Origin: AP-15 sp963795485
GTDB lineage: Bacteria > Pseudomonadota > Alphaproteobacteria > ATCC43930 > CGMCC-115725
Assembly (NCBI GenBank): GCA_963795485.1
Contig: CAWCIL010000034.1
Coordinates: 124,001 to 188,000 of the forward strand
Length of the DNA: 64,000 nt
Direction: 5' to 3'
This document shows, piece after piece, positions 21,444 through 30,392 of the stretch. Each line of letters starts with the position of its first letter. Position 1 is the first letter of the stretch. The translations under genes were made by a program, and so were the position numbers. The notes under the pieces were generated by a model that searched no databases, was not told the origin of the DNA, and saw nothing but the letters and a program-made list of their open reading frames with translations.

Positions 21444-22318
21444 GCGACGCCCTCAGCGCCGGGGACCGGCTCCGGGCGGCGGCGACCGATGCGCCGGTCG
21501 TCTCGCTGCGCGGCATTGCCAAGCGCTTCGCCGGCGGGGTGACCGCGCTCGACCCGATCGACCTCGAGATCGGCCGCGGCGAGTTTTTGAGCCTGCTCGG
21601 TCCTTCGGGCTGCGGCAAGACGACGTTGCTGCGAATTATCGCGGGGTTGAGCGAGCCCAGCGGCGGCGAGCGGCGGCTGACGCTGCGGCCCGGCGGGTAC
21701 GGTCCGCGGTTTCGCGCAGGCACGGGCGCCAGGGCGCGTGCCGGGGCGGTGGGGCGGATCGGCTTTGTCTTTCAGGACCCGACCCTGATGCCGTGGAGCA
21801 CGGTCGTGGCCAACGTGCTCTTGCCCTTCCGCCTCGCCGGGCGGGTCGGGCCGGCCGAGCGCGAGCGCGCCATGGCCGAACTGCGCGCGGTCGGTCTCGC
21901 CGGCTTCGAGCGCGCCTATCCCCGCCAGCTTTCGGGCGGCATGCGCATGCGCGTTTCGATCGCCCGAGCCCTTGTGACCGACCCAGACCTCCTGCTGCTC
22001 GACGAGCCCTTTGCGGCACTTGACGAGATCACCCGAATGGCCTTGAACGACGATCTGATGCGACTGTGGAAGAGCCGTCGGCCGACCGTTGTGTTTGTTA
22101 CCCACAGCGTCTTCGAATCGGTCTACTTGTCGACCCGGATCGCGGTGATGACGTCCCGGCCGGGGCGGATCGCCGCCGAGCTGACGATCGACCTGCCGCA
22201 GCCGCGCGAACGCGCCCTGCGCACGACGCCTGCTTATGCGGCGATCTGCGCCGCGGCATCGGCCCATCTCGCCGCGGCGATGGCCGCGAAGCCGACCGCC
22301 GGACCCGTCACAATATGA
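21440..22318 (+). CDS. ABC transporter ATP-binding protein (NitT/TauT type), probable CTG start
   Basis: ATPase subunit of the importer. Walker A is GPSGCGKTT, Q-loop FVFQDPTLMPW, signature QLSGGMRMRVSIARAL, Walker B LLLLDEPFAALDE, and switch His in FVTHSVFES. The first conventional start, GTG 21539, would remove the conserved strand PVVSLRGIAKRFAGG, which is coded upstream in the same frame. Extending to CTG 21440 gives 292 aa and a four-base CTGA overlap with the preceding stop; one base change from ATGA would explain it. Between Walker A and the Q-loop there is an Arg/Gly-rich insertion (about residues 76-92) not typical of the family. It energises the permease at 22459-23259. Confidence 0.82.
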   Translation: MSDALSAGDRLRAAATDAPVVSLRGIAKRFAGGVTALDPIDLEIGRGEFLSLLGPSGCGKTTLLRIIAGLSEPSGGERRLTLRPGGYGPRFRAGTGARARAGAVGRIGFVFQDPTLMPWSTVVANVLLPFRLAGRVGPAERERAMAELRAVGLAGFERAYPRQLSGGMRMRVSIARALVTDPDLLLLDEPFAALDEITRMALNDDLMRLWKSRRPTVVFVTHSVFESVYLSTRIAVMTSRPGRIAAELTIDLPQPRERALRTTPAYAAICAAASAHLAAAMAAKPTAGPVTI

Positions 22319-22392
22319 TCGCACCGCCCGCCCTCACCCGCCTCGCTGCGCTCGGCCTCTCACTGGCCTCGCCGTGCTCGGCCCCCCCTTAA

Positions 22393-22416
22393 CCCGCTCC
22401 CGCGTGCGGGGGAGGG
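22393..22416. repeat. imperfect GC-rich palindrome in an intergenic spacer
   Basis: The 140-base gap between the ATPase and permease genes contains CTCCCGC-GT-GCGGGGGAG with further G-rich sequence after it. It resembles the REP-like intergenic palindromes common in alphaproteobacteria, and a cleaner example occurs at 35291-35315. It may shape relative expression of the two transporter genes, but this is speculative. Confidence 0.4.
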
Positions 22417-22458
22417 AACGGGAGGGGGCCCGGTGAGCAAGGCCCGCTTGGCCCGCTG

Positions 22459-23259
22459 ATGAGGACATTGCCAAGCGCTCGGCTATGGCGGGTGGCCGCA
22501 CCGCTTCTTGTGGGCGCGGTGCTGCTGGCGCTTTGGGAAGGCGTCGTCCGGGTCGAGGGCATCCCAGTTTATATCCTGCCCGGACCGGTAGCGATCGCCA
22601 AGGCGTTGTGGACCGACGGCCCGAGCCTTCTGGGCTCGCTGTTGGTGACCTTGCGCATCACCTTGGCGGCGCTGGCGGCGGCGGCGGTGCTCGGCGGCGG
22701 CATCGCCCTATTGTTCTCGCTGTCGCGGCTGCTCGAGATCAGCCTCTTCCCTTATGCGGTCATCCTGCAGGTGACGCCGATCGTCGCGATCGCGCCGCTG
22801 ATCATCATCTGGGTGCAGCAGCCGTTTTTGGCGCTCTTAGTCTGCGCCTGGATCGTCGCCTTTTTCCCGATCGTCTCGAACGCCACGATCGGGCTCAACA
22901 GCGCCGACCGCAACCTGATGGCCTTGTTCCGGCTCTACGGCGCCACGCCGGCGCAGACCCTGCGCTATCTCAAGCTGCCGACGGCACTGCCGTATTTCCT
23001 GGCCGGGCTGCGGATCAGCGGCGGCCTCGCGCTGATCGGCGCGGTCGTCGCCGAATTCGTCGCCGGCACCGGAGGCGCCGAGACCGGGCTCGCCTTCCGC
23101 ATTCTCGAAGCCGGCTATCGGCTGGCCATCCCGCGCCTGTTCGCGGCGCTGTTCCTGCTGTCGATGACCGGCATCGCGATCTACCTGGTCATCGACTTCA
23201 TCTCGCGGCTGGCGCTGCGGCACTGGCACGAAAGCGCAATCGAGGAAGAGGAGGAATGA
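22459..23259 (+). CDS. ABC transporter permease (NitT/TauT type)
   Basis: Membrane subunit of 266 aa with about six helices, BPD_transp_1 type. The cytoplasmic EAA-like coupling loop is LYGATPAQTLRYLKLPTALP, followed by YFLAGLRISGGLALIGAVVAEF. It pairs with the ATPase at 21440-22318 and binding protein at 20451-21443. The C-terminus is a short acidic tail (IEEEEE). ATG 22459 has only a weak ribosome binding site. It is separated from the ATPase by a 140-base spacer holding a palindrome. Confidence 0.87.
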   Translation: MRTLPSARLWRVAAPLLVGAVLLALWEGVVRVEGIPVYILPGPVAIAKALWTDGPSLLGSLLVTLRITLAALAAAAVLGGGIALLFSLSRLLEISLFPYAVILQVTPIVAIAPLIIIWVQQPFLALLVCAWIVAFFPIVSNATIGLNSADRNLMALFRLYGATPAQTLRYLKLPTALPYFLAGLRISGGLALIGAVVAEFVAGTGGAETGLAFRILEAGYRLAIPRLFAALFLLSMTGIAIYLVIDFISRLALRHWHESAIEEEEE

Positions 23260-23459
23260 GCCGATCGAGGCGGCCGCGGCGTGCGCGGCGCGGCGCGGCG
23301 TGGCGCGGATATGTCGTGCGGCCGCTCGCCTTTTGGATATCTCAGTTCCGTGGAAGAACAGGAGCGCGCGCAAGGAACGGAGAGCGGCGATGCGGCGAAC
23401 CCACCTCTCCCGTGCCGCGTTGAGGCGGCGCCCATTGAGGCAATCCAAGGAGGTGCTCC

Positions 23460-24251
23460 TTGACATTGGGTAAGTTCTCGAGCGAGGCCGCCGGTGCTCT
23501 TACCAAGGTGCCGGAAGTCACGCTGGTATTCTGGATTATCAAAATCGCCGCAACGACCCTGGGCGAGACCGGCGGCGATTCGGTGACCATGACGCTGAAG
23601 TGGGGCTACCTGGCGGGAACCGCGATATTTCTCGCGATTTTGGTGGCCCTGGTCGGCGTGCAGATCGCCGCGAAGAAATTTTATCCTTTTCTCTACTGGG
23701 GCACGATCGTCGCCTCGACCACCTTCGGGACGACGATGGCCGATTTTGCCGACCGTTCCTTGGGCATCGGATACGCCGGCGGTTCGTCGCTGTTGTTTTG
23801 CTGCCTGATGGCTGTGTTGGGCCTGTGGTATTTGTCGCAGGGCTCGATTTCGGTAGAAACGGTCAGCACGCCAAAGGTCGAAGCCTTTTACTGGGCGGCG
23901 ATCACCTTTTCCCAGACCTTGGGGACGGCGCTCGGCGACTGGACCGCCGATTCGACGGGTCTCGGCTATGAAGGCGGGGCGCTGGTCTTCGCCGCCGCGC
24001 TGGCGGTCATGGCCGCCGCCTATTACCGGACGAACCTATCCCGGGTCCTGCTGTTTTGGTCGGCGTTCATCCTGACCCGGCCGCTCGGTGCGACCGCGGG
24101 CGATCTGCTCGACAAGCCGGTTCGCGACGGCGGGTTCGCCCTCAGCCGTCCGATCGCCTCGGCCGTGATCGCCGTTTTTATCATCGGCTGCATTCTCCTG
24201 CTGCCGCAACGCGCAGGGACTCATCCTGGGCACCCCGAATCGGCGTCGTGA
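23460..24251 (+). CDS. COG4705-like membrane protein with four internal repeats
   Basis: Integral membrane protein of 263 aa with about eight helices. A motif recurs four times: ATTLGETGGD, STTFGTTMADF, SQTLGTALGDW and TRPLGATAGDL. Each sits near a helix boundary and three are followed by Y-x-G-G or a similar turn (GIGYAGG, GLGYEGG, DGGFALS). Such a fourfold repeat of small and acidic residues suggests an ion or small-solute pathway, though the family has no assigned function that I know. The start is TTG 23460, justified by AAGGAGGT five bases upstream; no ATG gives a full N-terminus. Confidence 0.75.
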   Translation: MTLGKFSSEAAGALTKVPEVTLVFWIIKIAATTLGETGGDSVTMTLKWGYLAGTAIFLAILVALVGVQIAAKKFYPFLYWGTIVASTTFGTTMADFADRSLGIGYAGGSSLLFCCLMAVLGLWYLSQGSISVETVSTPKVEAFYWAAITFSQTLGTALGDWTADSTGLGYEGGALVFAAALAVMAAAYYRTNLSRVLLFWSAFILTRPLGATAGDLLDKPVRDGGFALSRPIASAVIAVFIIGCILLLPQRAGTHPGHPESAS

Positions 24252-24329
24252 GACACCGCGTTCCAGGCAGACGGTTCAGGGTGCAGGCGGCGAGCGTCAG
24301 CGGCGTACCACTGGACCGGAAACGGGTCC

Positions 24330-25157
24330 CTACGGGTGGATCACGGTTTCGGTCCGGCTCACCACAAAAGCATCGCGGCGTTCGAGGAAATCGGCGACGA
24401 TCTCGGTGAAAGCCTCGGGGCGATCGGTGCTGATCGCATGGCCAGCGTCATAAACGAACGCCAGGTTGCAATTCGGCATCAGCTCTTTGTAGAAATGACC
24501 CATGTCGGGGGAGATCACCCGGTCGAGGGTGCCGAACAGCACGAGGGTCGGGGTCGCGAGGTCCGGCAGCCGGGCTTCGAGATCGGGGTCGCGGTCGGGT
24601 CCGCGCAGCCGACCGACCAGCCGCCCCGTTTTCGCGCGAACCGCCGGATCGGGCGCCGGCAGCGGCGGCACCCGCTCGGGGTGGGCGAATAGCCGGCGCG
24701 CCATCTCTTCGGGCGAGCCCGAAGGCGCCTCGGTGCCCGGCGCGCGGATCGCAGCCGGCGCCTCCAGCACCAGGGCCTGCACCCGCCCCGGCTGCTGCAA
24801 TGCCAGCCATAGCGCCACCTTGCCGCCGAACGAGGTGCCCATCAGGTTGAAGGCGTCGAGACCGAGCCCGTCGATCGCCTGCGCCATGGTCGAGGCCAGC
24901 CCCGGCATGTCGCGGGTGCGGGTGTTCTCGTCCGAGGTTCCGAACCCCGGCATTTCGAGCGCGATCACCCGGAAATTCCGGCTGAGCAGATCGTGCCCCG
25001 GCGTCAGCCGCAACCCTCCGGCGCCATGCAGATGCACCAGCGCCGGCCCATGGCCTGCCTCCATGTACCGGATGCGAAAACCGTCGGCCTCGACATGGCT
25101 CTCGTTGAAGTCCGCTCCTGCCTGCGCCACGATCCCCAACCCTCCGACTAAACGCAC
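24330..25157 (-). CDS. alpha/beta hydrolase
   Basis: Alpha/beta-hydrolase fold protein of 275 aa. Oxyanion region HLHGAGG, nucleophile elbow G-T-S-F-G-G, acidic residue in LFGTLDRVISPD and catalytic His in AGHAISTDRPEAF make a complete Ser-Asp-His triad. Best match by feel is the meta-cleavage-product hydrolase/epoxide hydrolase branch, but the reaction is unassigned. GTG 25157 is preceded by TTGAGG. It is last in a minus-strand run with the two luciferase-like monooxygenases (20 bases apart), so it may hydrolyse a product of those flavoenzymes. Confidence 0.83.
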   Translation of the reverse strand: MRLVGGLGIVAQAGADFNESHVEADGFRIRYMEAGHGPALVHLHGAGGLRLTPGHDLLSRNFRVIALEMPGFGTSDENTRTRDMPGLASTMAQAIDGLGLDAFNLMGTSFGGKVALWLALQQPGRVQALVLEAPAAIRAPGTEAPSGSPEEMARRLFAHPERVPPLPAPDPAVRAKTGRLVGRLRGPDRDPDLEARLPDLATPTLVLFGTLDRVISPDMGHFYKELMPNCNLAFVYDAGHAISTDRPEAFTEIVADFLERRDAFVVSRTETVIHP

Positions 25158-25177
25158 CTCAACCTAAACCCTGGTTT

Positions 25178-26257
25178 TCAAATCTCGCGAATGCGCGGCA
25201 GCACCTGTTTGCCGAACAGTTCGAGCGAGCCCATCAGCATGCCGGTGTCGCCGGCGCCGGGGGTTTGAAACAACAGGTCGATGACGCCCGCACCAGCCTC
25301 GCTGCGGCAGCGCTCGATCTGCTCGACGATTGCATCCGGACCACCGACGAAGTTCGTCGGCAGCATGCCGCCGACATTCGGCGTCCGCGCCTCCCCGGCG
25401 ACGTTGCGGGAATCGAGCTCCACGAGCGCGTCGCGCACCCCGGCGCGCAGCGGAAACGGCGGCCGCGTGCGGCGCTGCACCTCCAGCAGCCGCTGGGCCT
25501 CGTCATCGGTTTCGGCCAGCAGGATATTCGCCCGATAGACGATCTGATCCGGCGCCGGCTCCCAGCCGTAATGGGCGCATCGCTCGCGATAATACCCGGT
25601 CACCCGGCCGACGACGTCGAACGGCGCATAGGAGACGCCGAGGCCGAGGCGGTGGCGCGCCGCGAACTCGCAGGATTCGCGGCTGGCTCCGAGAGTGTAG
25701 GTCGGCGGGTGCGGCTGCTGCGTCGGACGCGGCCAGACCGAGACCGTGCGGAATTGGTAGTGACGGCCTTGCCAGCCAAAGGGCTGCGGCTCGGTCCAGG
25801 CCTTGAGGACCAGCTCCATGCCTTCGGTCGTCCGCTCGCGCGCCTCGCTCGGGTTTAGGCCGTAGCTCAGGTACTCTCCGGTGGTGCCGCGCAACATCCC
25901 CACGATCAGGCGGCCCGGCATTAAATTATCGAGCATCGCCAGGTTCTCTGCCACCTGCACCGGATTGCTCTGTGACACGATCGGGCCGAGCACGGCGATC
26001 TTTATTTTCCGCGAGAACGCCGCTACATGCGCCGCCGAAACGATCGGAGCCGGCGTCAAGCGATGCGGCGAATAGTGGTGCTCGGACAAGCTCACCCAAT
26101 CGAAGCCGAGCTCCTCGACGTACTGAACCCGCTCGATCATGCCGCGATAGGCTTGCGCTCCTGCGTCCCGGTCATAAACCTCGGCGGGCGCCGGCCATGC
26201 GGCCGGCATGTTGCGCGGCGCATGGTAGCGCGCGGTTTCGAAATACGAGATTTTCAT
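25178..26257 (-). CDS. LLM-class flavin-dependent oxidoreductase, tandem copy A
   Basis: Bacterial-luciferase-like monooxygenase of 359 aa with the TIM-barrel pattern of FMN-dependent enzymes: SLSEHHYSP, KIKIAVLGPIVSQSNPVQVA, MLDNLMPGRLIVGMLRGT and RTTEGMELVLKAWTE. It uses reduced FMN, so a flavin reductase is needed from elsewhere. It is the same length as copy B and alignable without gaps, so the two arose by tandem duplication. The pair and the downstream hydrolase are on one strand with short spacers and are probably an operon. Substrate unknown. Confidence 0.87.
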   Translation of the reverse strand: MKISYFETARYHAPRNMPAAWPAPAEVYDRDAGAQAYRGMIERVQYVEELGFDWVSLSEHHYSPHRLTPAPIVSAAHVAAFSRKIKIAVLGPIVSQSNPVQVAENLAMLDNLMPGRLIVGMLRGTTGEYLSYGLNPSEARERTTEGMELVLKAWTEPQPFGWQGRHYQFRTVSVWPRPTQQPHPPTYTLGASRESCEFAARHRLGLGVSYAPFDVVGRVTGYYRERCAHYGWEPAPDQIVYRANILLAETDDEAQRLLEVQRRTRPPFPLRAGVRDALVELDSRNVAGEARTPNVGGMLPTNFVGGPDAIVEQIERCRSEAGAGVIDLLFQTPGAGDTGMLMGSLELFGKQVLPRIREI

Positions 26258-26276
26258 TGCGGCCTTGCGCTCGGAA

Positions 26277-27356
26277 TCATACGTCGCGAACGCGCGGCAA
26301 GACCTGTTCCCCGAACATTTCGAGCGAGCGCATCAGCCGGCCGGTGTCCCTGGCGCCGGGGTTCTGGAAAGCGAGGTCGAGCACACCGACGCCGACCTCG
26401 TCGCGACAACGCTTGATCTGCTCGACGACCGTGGCCGGGCTCCCGAAAAACGATGTCGGCAGCACGCCGCCGACATTTGCCACCCGCGCCTCGCCGGCGA
26501 CGTTGCGGGAATCGAGCTTTAAGAGGGCGTCGCGGACCCCCGCCCGCATCGGGAATGGTGCTCCACCCCGGCGCTGCTGCTCCACCAGCTCCTGGGCCTC
26601 CTCGTCGGTCTCGGCGAGCAGGATATTCGCGCGGTAGAGCATCTGCTCCGGGGTCGGCTCCCAGCCGTAGCGCGCGCATTCCTCGCGATAATACCGGGTC
26701 GACTTGGACACGACCTCGAACGGCGCAAACGAAACGCCGAGACCGATGTGGTGGCGCGCCGCGAACTCGCACGATTCACGGCTGGTGCCGAGCGAATAGG
26801 TCGGCGGCAGTGGCTGCTGCAACGGCCTCGGCCACACCGACACAGTGCGGAACTGGTAGTGGCGGCCCTGCCAGCCGAAGGGCTGCGGCTCGGTCCACGC
26901 CTTAAGGATCAGCTCCATGCCCTCGGTGGTGCGCTCCCGCGCCTCCGCCGGGTTGAGGCCGAAGGTCAGGTATTCGTTGGTTGTCCCGCGCAGCAGCCCG
27001 ACGATCAGCCGCCCCTGCGCGAAATTGTCGAGCATCGCCAGCTCCTCGGCGACCTGCACCGGGTTGCTCTGCGACACGATTGGGCCGAGCACGGCGATCT
27101 TTATCTTTGTCGACCGGGCCGCCATGTAGGACGCCGAAACCGCGGTGTTCGGGGTCAGGATACGCGGCGAGTAATGGTGCTCGGATACGCTGATCCAGTC
27201 GAAGCCGAGTTCCTCGACGAGCAGCATCCGATCGACCATGCCCTGATAGGCCTGCGCCCCGGCATCCGGCTCATAAGCGCCGGGCGGCACCGGCCACTCG
27301 GCGGGCATGGTCGGCGGCACCTGGTAACGCGCGGTTTCGAAATACGAGACTTTCAC
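26277..27356 (-). CDS. LLM-class flavin-dependent oxidoreductase, tandem copy B
   Basis: Paralogue of copy A, 359 aa. Shared blocks include KIKIAVLGPIVSQSNPVQVA, RERTTEGMEL and TEPQPFGWQGRHYQFRTVSV. Differences cluster in the loop after the SEHHYSP motif and in the region around residues 205-250, likely substrate-facing, which suggests the copies have diverged in specificity. GTG 27356 is chosen because it aligns with the first residue of copy A (K-V/I-S-Y-F-E-T-A-R-Y); an ATG 33 bases upstream would add an unmatched tail. 19 bases separate it from copy A. Confidence 0.87.
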   Translation of the reverse strand: MKVSYFETARYQVPPTMPAEWPVPPGAYEPDAGAQAYQGMVDRMLLVEELGFDWISVSEHHYSPRILTPNTAVSASYMAARSTKIKIAVLGPIVSQSNPVQVAEELAMLDNFAQGRLIVGLLRGTTNEYLTFGLNPAEARERTTEGMELILKAWTEPQPFGWQGRHYQFRTVSVWPRPLQQPLPPTYSLGTSRESCEFAARHHIGLGVSFAPFEVVSKSTRYYREECARYGWEPTPEQMLYRANILLAETDEEAQELVEQQRRGGAPFPMRAGVRDALLKLDSRNVAGEARVANVGGVLPTSFFGSPATVVEQIKRCRDEVGVGVLDLAFQNPGARDTGRLMRSLEMFGEQVLPRVRDV

Positions 27357-27452
27357 GGCTCGACCACCGATCGGGGAGAAAAGCGTCAAGCAAGACCCTG
27401 CGAGCGGTAGCCCGCGCCACCCAGCCTGTCAATAGCAGCGACGTGGCCCGGA

Positions 27453-28367
27453 TCACGCGTCGTAATCGAGCCCGATGGCGGCAAAGCGCTCGCGGTCCTC
27501 GCCCCAGTTCTGGCGCACCTTGACGAACAGGAACAGATGGACCCGCCGCTCCAGCATCCGCTCGAGTTCGGCGCGGGCGCGAGCCCCGATCGCCTTGATC
27601 CGCTGGCCGCCATCGCCGAGGACGATCGCCCGTTGGCTCTGCCGCTCGACATAGATGACCTGCTCGATGCGGACGCTGCCGTCGCGCCGGTCCTCCCAGC
27701 TCTCGGTCTCGACGGTCGAGGCATAGGGCAATTCGTCGTGCAACTGCAGAAAGACCTGCTCGCGGGTGACCTCGGCGGCGATCAGCCGTTCGGGCGCATC
27801 CGACAGCTGGTCCTCGGGAAACAGCCACGGTCCCGGCGGCACCGCGCCAGCCAGATATCGCTGCAGATCGTCGACCCCGTCGCCGCCGAGCCCGGAAATC
27901 ATGAAAACCGGGTCGAAGCAAGCTTGCTTGGACAGGGCCGCGGCGAGACCGAGCAATGTGTCGCGGCGAACCAGGTCGATCTTGTTCAGGGCCAGCACCG
28001 ATCTGCGGCCGCGCTCGCCGAGCCGATCGAGGATGCGCCGGGTATCCCGGTCGATCCCGCGCGCGGCGTCCACCAGCAACACGGTTTCGTCGGCGTCCTC
28101 GGCTCCCGACCAGGCCGCCGAGACCATCGCCCGGTCGAGGCGGCGGCGCGGCATGAAGATGCCGGGCGTATCGACAAAGACGAGCTGCGCCGGCCCCTCG
28201 ATGGCGATGCCCAGCAGCCGGCTGCGCGTCGTCTGCGCCTTGGGCGTGACGATCGCCAGCTTGCGTCCGACGAGGCGGTTCAGAAGCGTCGACTTGCCGG
28301 CATTGGGCGCACCGATCAGCGCGACATAGCCGCAGCGGGTCTGCTCGGGCTCGGGCACCTCAACCAT
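27453..28367 (-). CDS. era: GTPase Era
   Basis: Essential ribosome-assembly GTPase, 304 aa, that binds the 3' end of 16S rRNA. G1 is GAPNAGKST, G2 region KAQTTRSRLLG, G3 DTPG, G4 NKID. The C-terminal KH RNA-binding domain contains VLGDGGQRIKAIGARARAEL. In many alphaproteobacteria era lies next to rnc and recO; neither is here, so the usual cluster is broken. It starts 85 bases from the end of the polysaccharide deacetylase gene. Confidence 0.95.
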   Translation of the reverse strand: MVEVPEPEQTRCGYVALIGAPNAGKSTLLNRLVGRKLAIVTPKAQTTRSRLLGIAIEGPAQLVFVDTPGIFMPRRRLDRAMVSAAWSGAEDADETVLLVDAARGIDRDTRRILDRLGERGRRSVLALNKIDLVRRDTLLGLAAALSKQACFDPVFMISGLGGDGVDDLQRYLAGAVPPGPWLFPEDQLSDAPERLIAAEVTREQVFLQLHDELPYASTVETESWEDRRDGSVRIEQVIYVERQSQRAIVLGDGGQRIKAIGARARAELERMLERRVHLFLFVKVRQNWGEDRERFAAIGLDYDA

Positions 28368-28379
28368 CTGCGCCGCCGA

Positions 28380-29282
28380 TCACGCCGCGTGATGCTTGGC
28401 CCAATCGACCACCTCGGCGTGGGTCCCGAACCACACCCCTTGCTGCGCCTGAGCATGGCGGATGATCTCGTCGAGAATCCAGATGCGCGAGCGATAGCCG
28501 ATCACGTGCGGATGCATCGTCAATTGGAAGATGCCGCCCTCGGCATGGGCGGCGTCGAACTCGCGGCGGAAGATGTCGAACACGTCACCGGGCGGCGTAT
28601 AGGGCCGCAACGCCGAAAACCGGTTCATCATGAAATAGACGGCGTCGTCGCGCACCCACTCGACCGGTAGTTCAACCACCCCAGTAGGCCCGCCGTCGAG
28701 CAGCAGCTCATAGCAATCCTCATCCGCCATCAGCGACGAATCATAGGCGAGCCCCATTTCCTTCTCGATCTCGAGCGTATGCCGGCTGAAATCCCATGAC
28801 GGCGTGCGCAGCCCGAGCGGCCTGACGCCGCTGGTCTTTTCGAGCGCATCGGCCGAGCGGAGCATCAGGTCGCGCTCGGCTTCGCGGGGCAGCACCGAGT
28901 TCAGCTCGTGGATCCAGCCGTGGATGCCGATCTCGTGGCCCTCTGCAACCACCCGGCGCTGCTCGTCCGGGTGCAGCAGCGCCGTCACCGCGGGCACATA
29001 GAAGCTCGCCTTGACCGCGTGCTTTTCGAGCACCTTTAGGATGCGCGGCACCCCGACCCGATTGCCGTACTGGCCCCAAGCGAGCCGGCCGATCGAGTTG
29101 CCGCCGTCGCGCAGGTCGCTGGTCTCGTGGTCGCTGTCGAACGACAGGGCCACCGCGCAACGCGCCCCGCCCGGCCACTCGGCCGGTCGCAGGCTGCGCC
29201 CGGCGCGGACGCGATCGACACGCCGCCGCCACTCCTCTTCGGGCCATTGCCAAGGTTCGAGTTCGGGTTTGCCAGCGTTCAA
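28380..29282 (-). CDS. polysaccharide deacetylase (NodB/CE4 domain)
   Basis: CE4-type deacetylase of 300 aa. Catalytic/metal motifs are SFDSDHE (Asp pair) and the H-x3-H site HGWIHE, followed by RTPSWDFSRHTLEIEKEMG and the C-terminal TMHPHVIGYRSR. Enzymes of this subgroup include cyclic-imide hydrolases and allantoinase-like (PuuE) deacylases as well as sugar deacetylases, so substrate is uncertain. The frame is open into the tRNA gene, but TTG 29282 has AGGAGG five bases upstream and is the true start. No signal peptide, so it is probably cytoplasmic. Confidence 0.83.
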   Translation of the reverse strand: MNAGKPELEPWQWPEEEWRRRVDRVRAGRSLRPAEWPGGARCAVALSFDSDHETSDLRDGGNSIGRLAWGQYGNRVGVPRILKVLEKHAVKASFYVPAVTALLHPDEQRRVVAEGHEIGIHGWIHELNSVLPREAERDLMLRSADALEKTSGVRPLGLRTPSWDFSRHTLEIEKEMGLAYDSSLMADEDCYELLLDGGPTGVVELPVEWVRDDAVYFMMNRFSALRPYTPPGDVFDIFRREFDAAHAEGGIFQLTMHPHVIGYRSRIWILDEIIRHAQAQQGVWFGTHAEVVDWAKHHAA

Positions 29283-29332
29283 TCCGTCCTCCTGCGCGTC
29301 GGTACGGTGCCCGGCGGCGTGGGAGACGGAAT

Positions 29333-29409
29333 TGGTCGGAGCGGTGAGATTCGAACTCACGACCCCCAGCACCCCATGCTGATGCGCTACCAGCCTGCGC
29401 TACGCTCCG
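29333..29409 (-). tRNA. tRNA-Pro (anticodon GGG)
   Basis: 77 nt including an encoded CCA. Acceptor stem CGGAGCG (5') pairs with CGCTCCG (3'), discriminator A. The D arm is GCGCAGGCTGGTAGCGC, the anticodon stem TCAGC pairs with GCTGG and its loop ATGGGGT presents GGG, and the T arm carries GTTCGAATC. It decodes CCC/CCU proline codons. It lies on the minus strand between the deacetylase and the RraA-like gene. Confidence 0.95.
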
Positions 29410-29545
29410 ACCGGGGCGGCTCCCGCCGAGAACAGGATCATAATCGCCCGCCTGCTGCCGCGCAACCCGATGCGGCCCTAACGAGGCAGGCGCGGAATCC
29501 AGCTGGCAGCAGCTCTCTCCCTTCTTTTAGTGGATGTCTTCTCTT

Positions 29546-30253
29546 CTAATGGATGTCTTCCTGCTCGTCGAAGGCCTGGCGCAGCCGGGCGACCGAGAAA
29601 CCCGGCGCCTTGGCGGCGTCGATGATAACCTTTTCCCGGCGGGTCAGGAGCGCCACCGCCGCCGGCAATTCCTTGACCGCCTCGGCCGGGACCACGACGG
29701 CGCCATGGCGGTCGGCATGGATCACGTCGCCCGGCGACACGATCATGCCGGCGACGCTGACCGTGCCGCCGAAATCAACCAGATGCACGTGCGCGTGCGA
29801 CGGCATGACCGAGCCGGCGAGCACGAAAAAGCCGGTCGCCATCGCGTCGAGATCGCGCACCGAGCCGTCGGTCACGACACCGACGCAGCCGAGCCCCTTG
29901 TGGACATTGGTCTGCACCTCGCCCCAGAACGCGCCCAAGCCCGAATCCGGTGCGTCGAGGTCCTGGATCACGGCGATGCTCGGCAATGGTTCGGCGGCGA
30001 TATGCGCGTAGTAGCCGAGCCGCACCTCTTTCGCCTCGTCGCGGCCGCGCGGATGCGGCTCGCGGGCCCGGATGATCGCGGTGCGGGCAAAGGCCACGAC
30101 CGGCTTCAGTTCCGGGAACGGGGCGACCAACGGCCGGCGGATAAAGCCCGACGCCCGGCGCGCCGGCACGACGAGCTCGAGCGCGTTGCAGATCGTCGGC
30201 GTGTCGAAGGCGCTCAACGCTTCGAGATCGGCAGGGTCTGGCAGGCTCGGCAT
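29546..30253 (-). CDS. RraA-family protein (demethylmenaquinone methyltransferase fold)
   Basis: Protein of 235 aa of the RraA/HMG aldolase fold. It begins LSAFDTPTICNALELV and has the substrate-site blocks GCVGVVTDGSVRDLDAM and PGDVIHADRHGAVVVP. Members are either RNase E activity regulators or class II 4-hydroxy-4-methyl-2-oxoglutarate/oxaloacetate aldolases; the length and the DGSVRDLD motif favour a metabolic aldolase-like role. GGAGGAATGCCTG precedes ATG 30253. It is divergent from the VOC gene, 139 bases away. Confidence 0.8.
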   Translation of the reverse strand: MPSLPDPADLEALSAFDTPTICNALELVVPARRASGFIRRPLVAPFPELKPVVAFARTAIIRAREPHPRGRDEAKEVRLGYYAHIAAEPLPSIAVIQDLDAPDSGLGAFWGEVQTNVHKGLGCVGVVTDGSVRDLDAMATGFFVLAGSVMPSHAHVHLVDFGGTVSVAGMIVSPGDVIHADRHGAVVVPAEAVKELPAAVALLTRREKVIIDAAKAPGFSVARLRQAFDEQEDIH

Positions 30254-30392
30254 CAGGCATTCCTCCGGCGGCGGATTGTCGAGGCTCAGGCTTTATTGGA
30301 GAATGCCCCGAGCCAGCAAGGCTTTTCGGCCAGCCGGGCTTTTCGGCCAACAGGGCTTTTCCCGGCGGCCCGAGAATCGAGGGAGAATGCGG

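Noticed and set aside
29283..29372. Upstream extension of the polysaccharide deacetylase over tRNA-Pro
   Set aside because: The start would lie inside the tRNA gene; TTG 29282 has a perfect AGGAGG.
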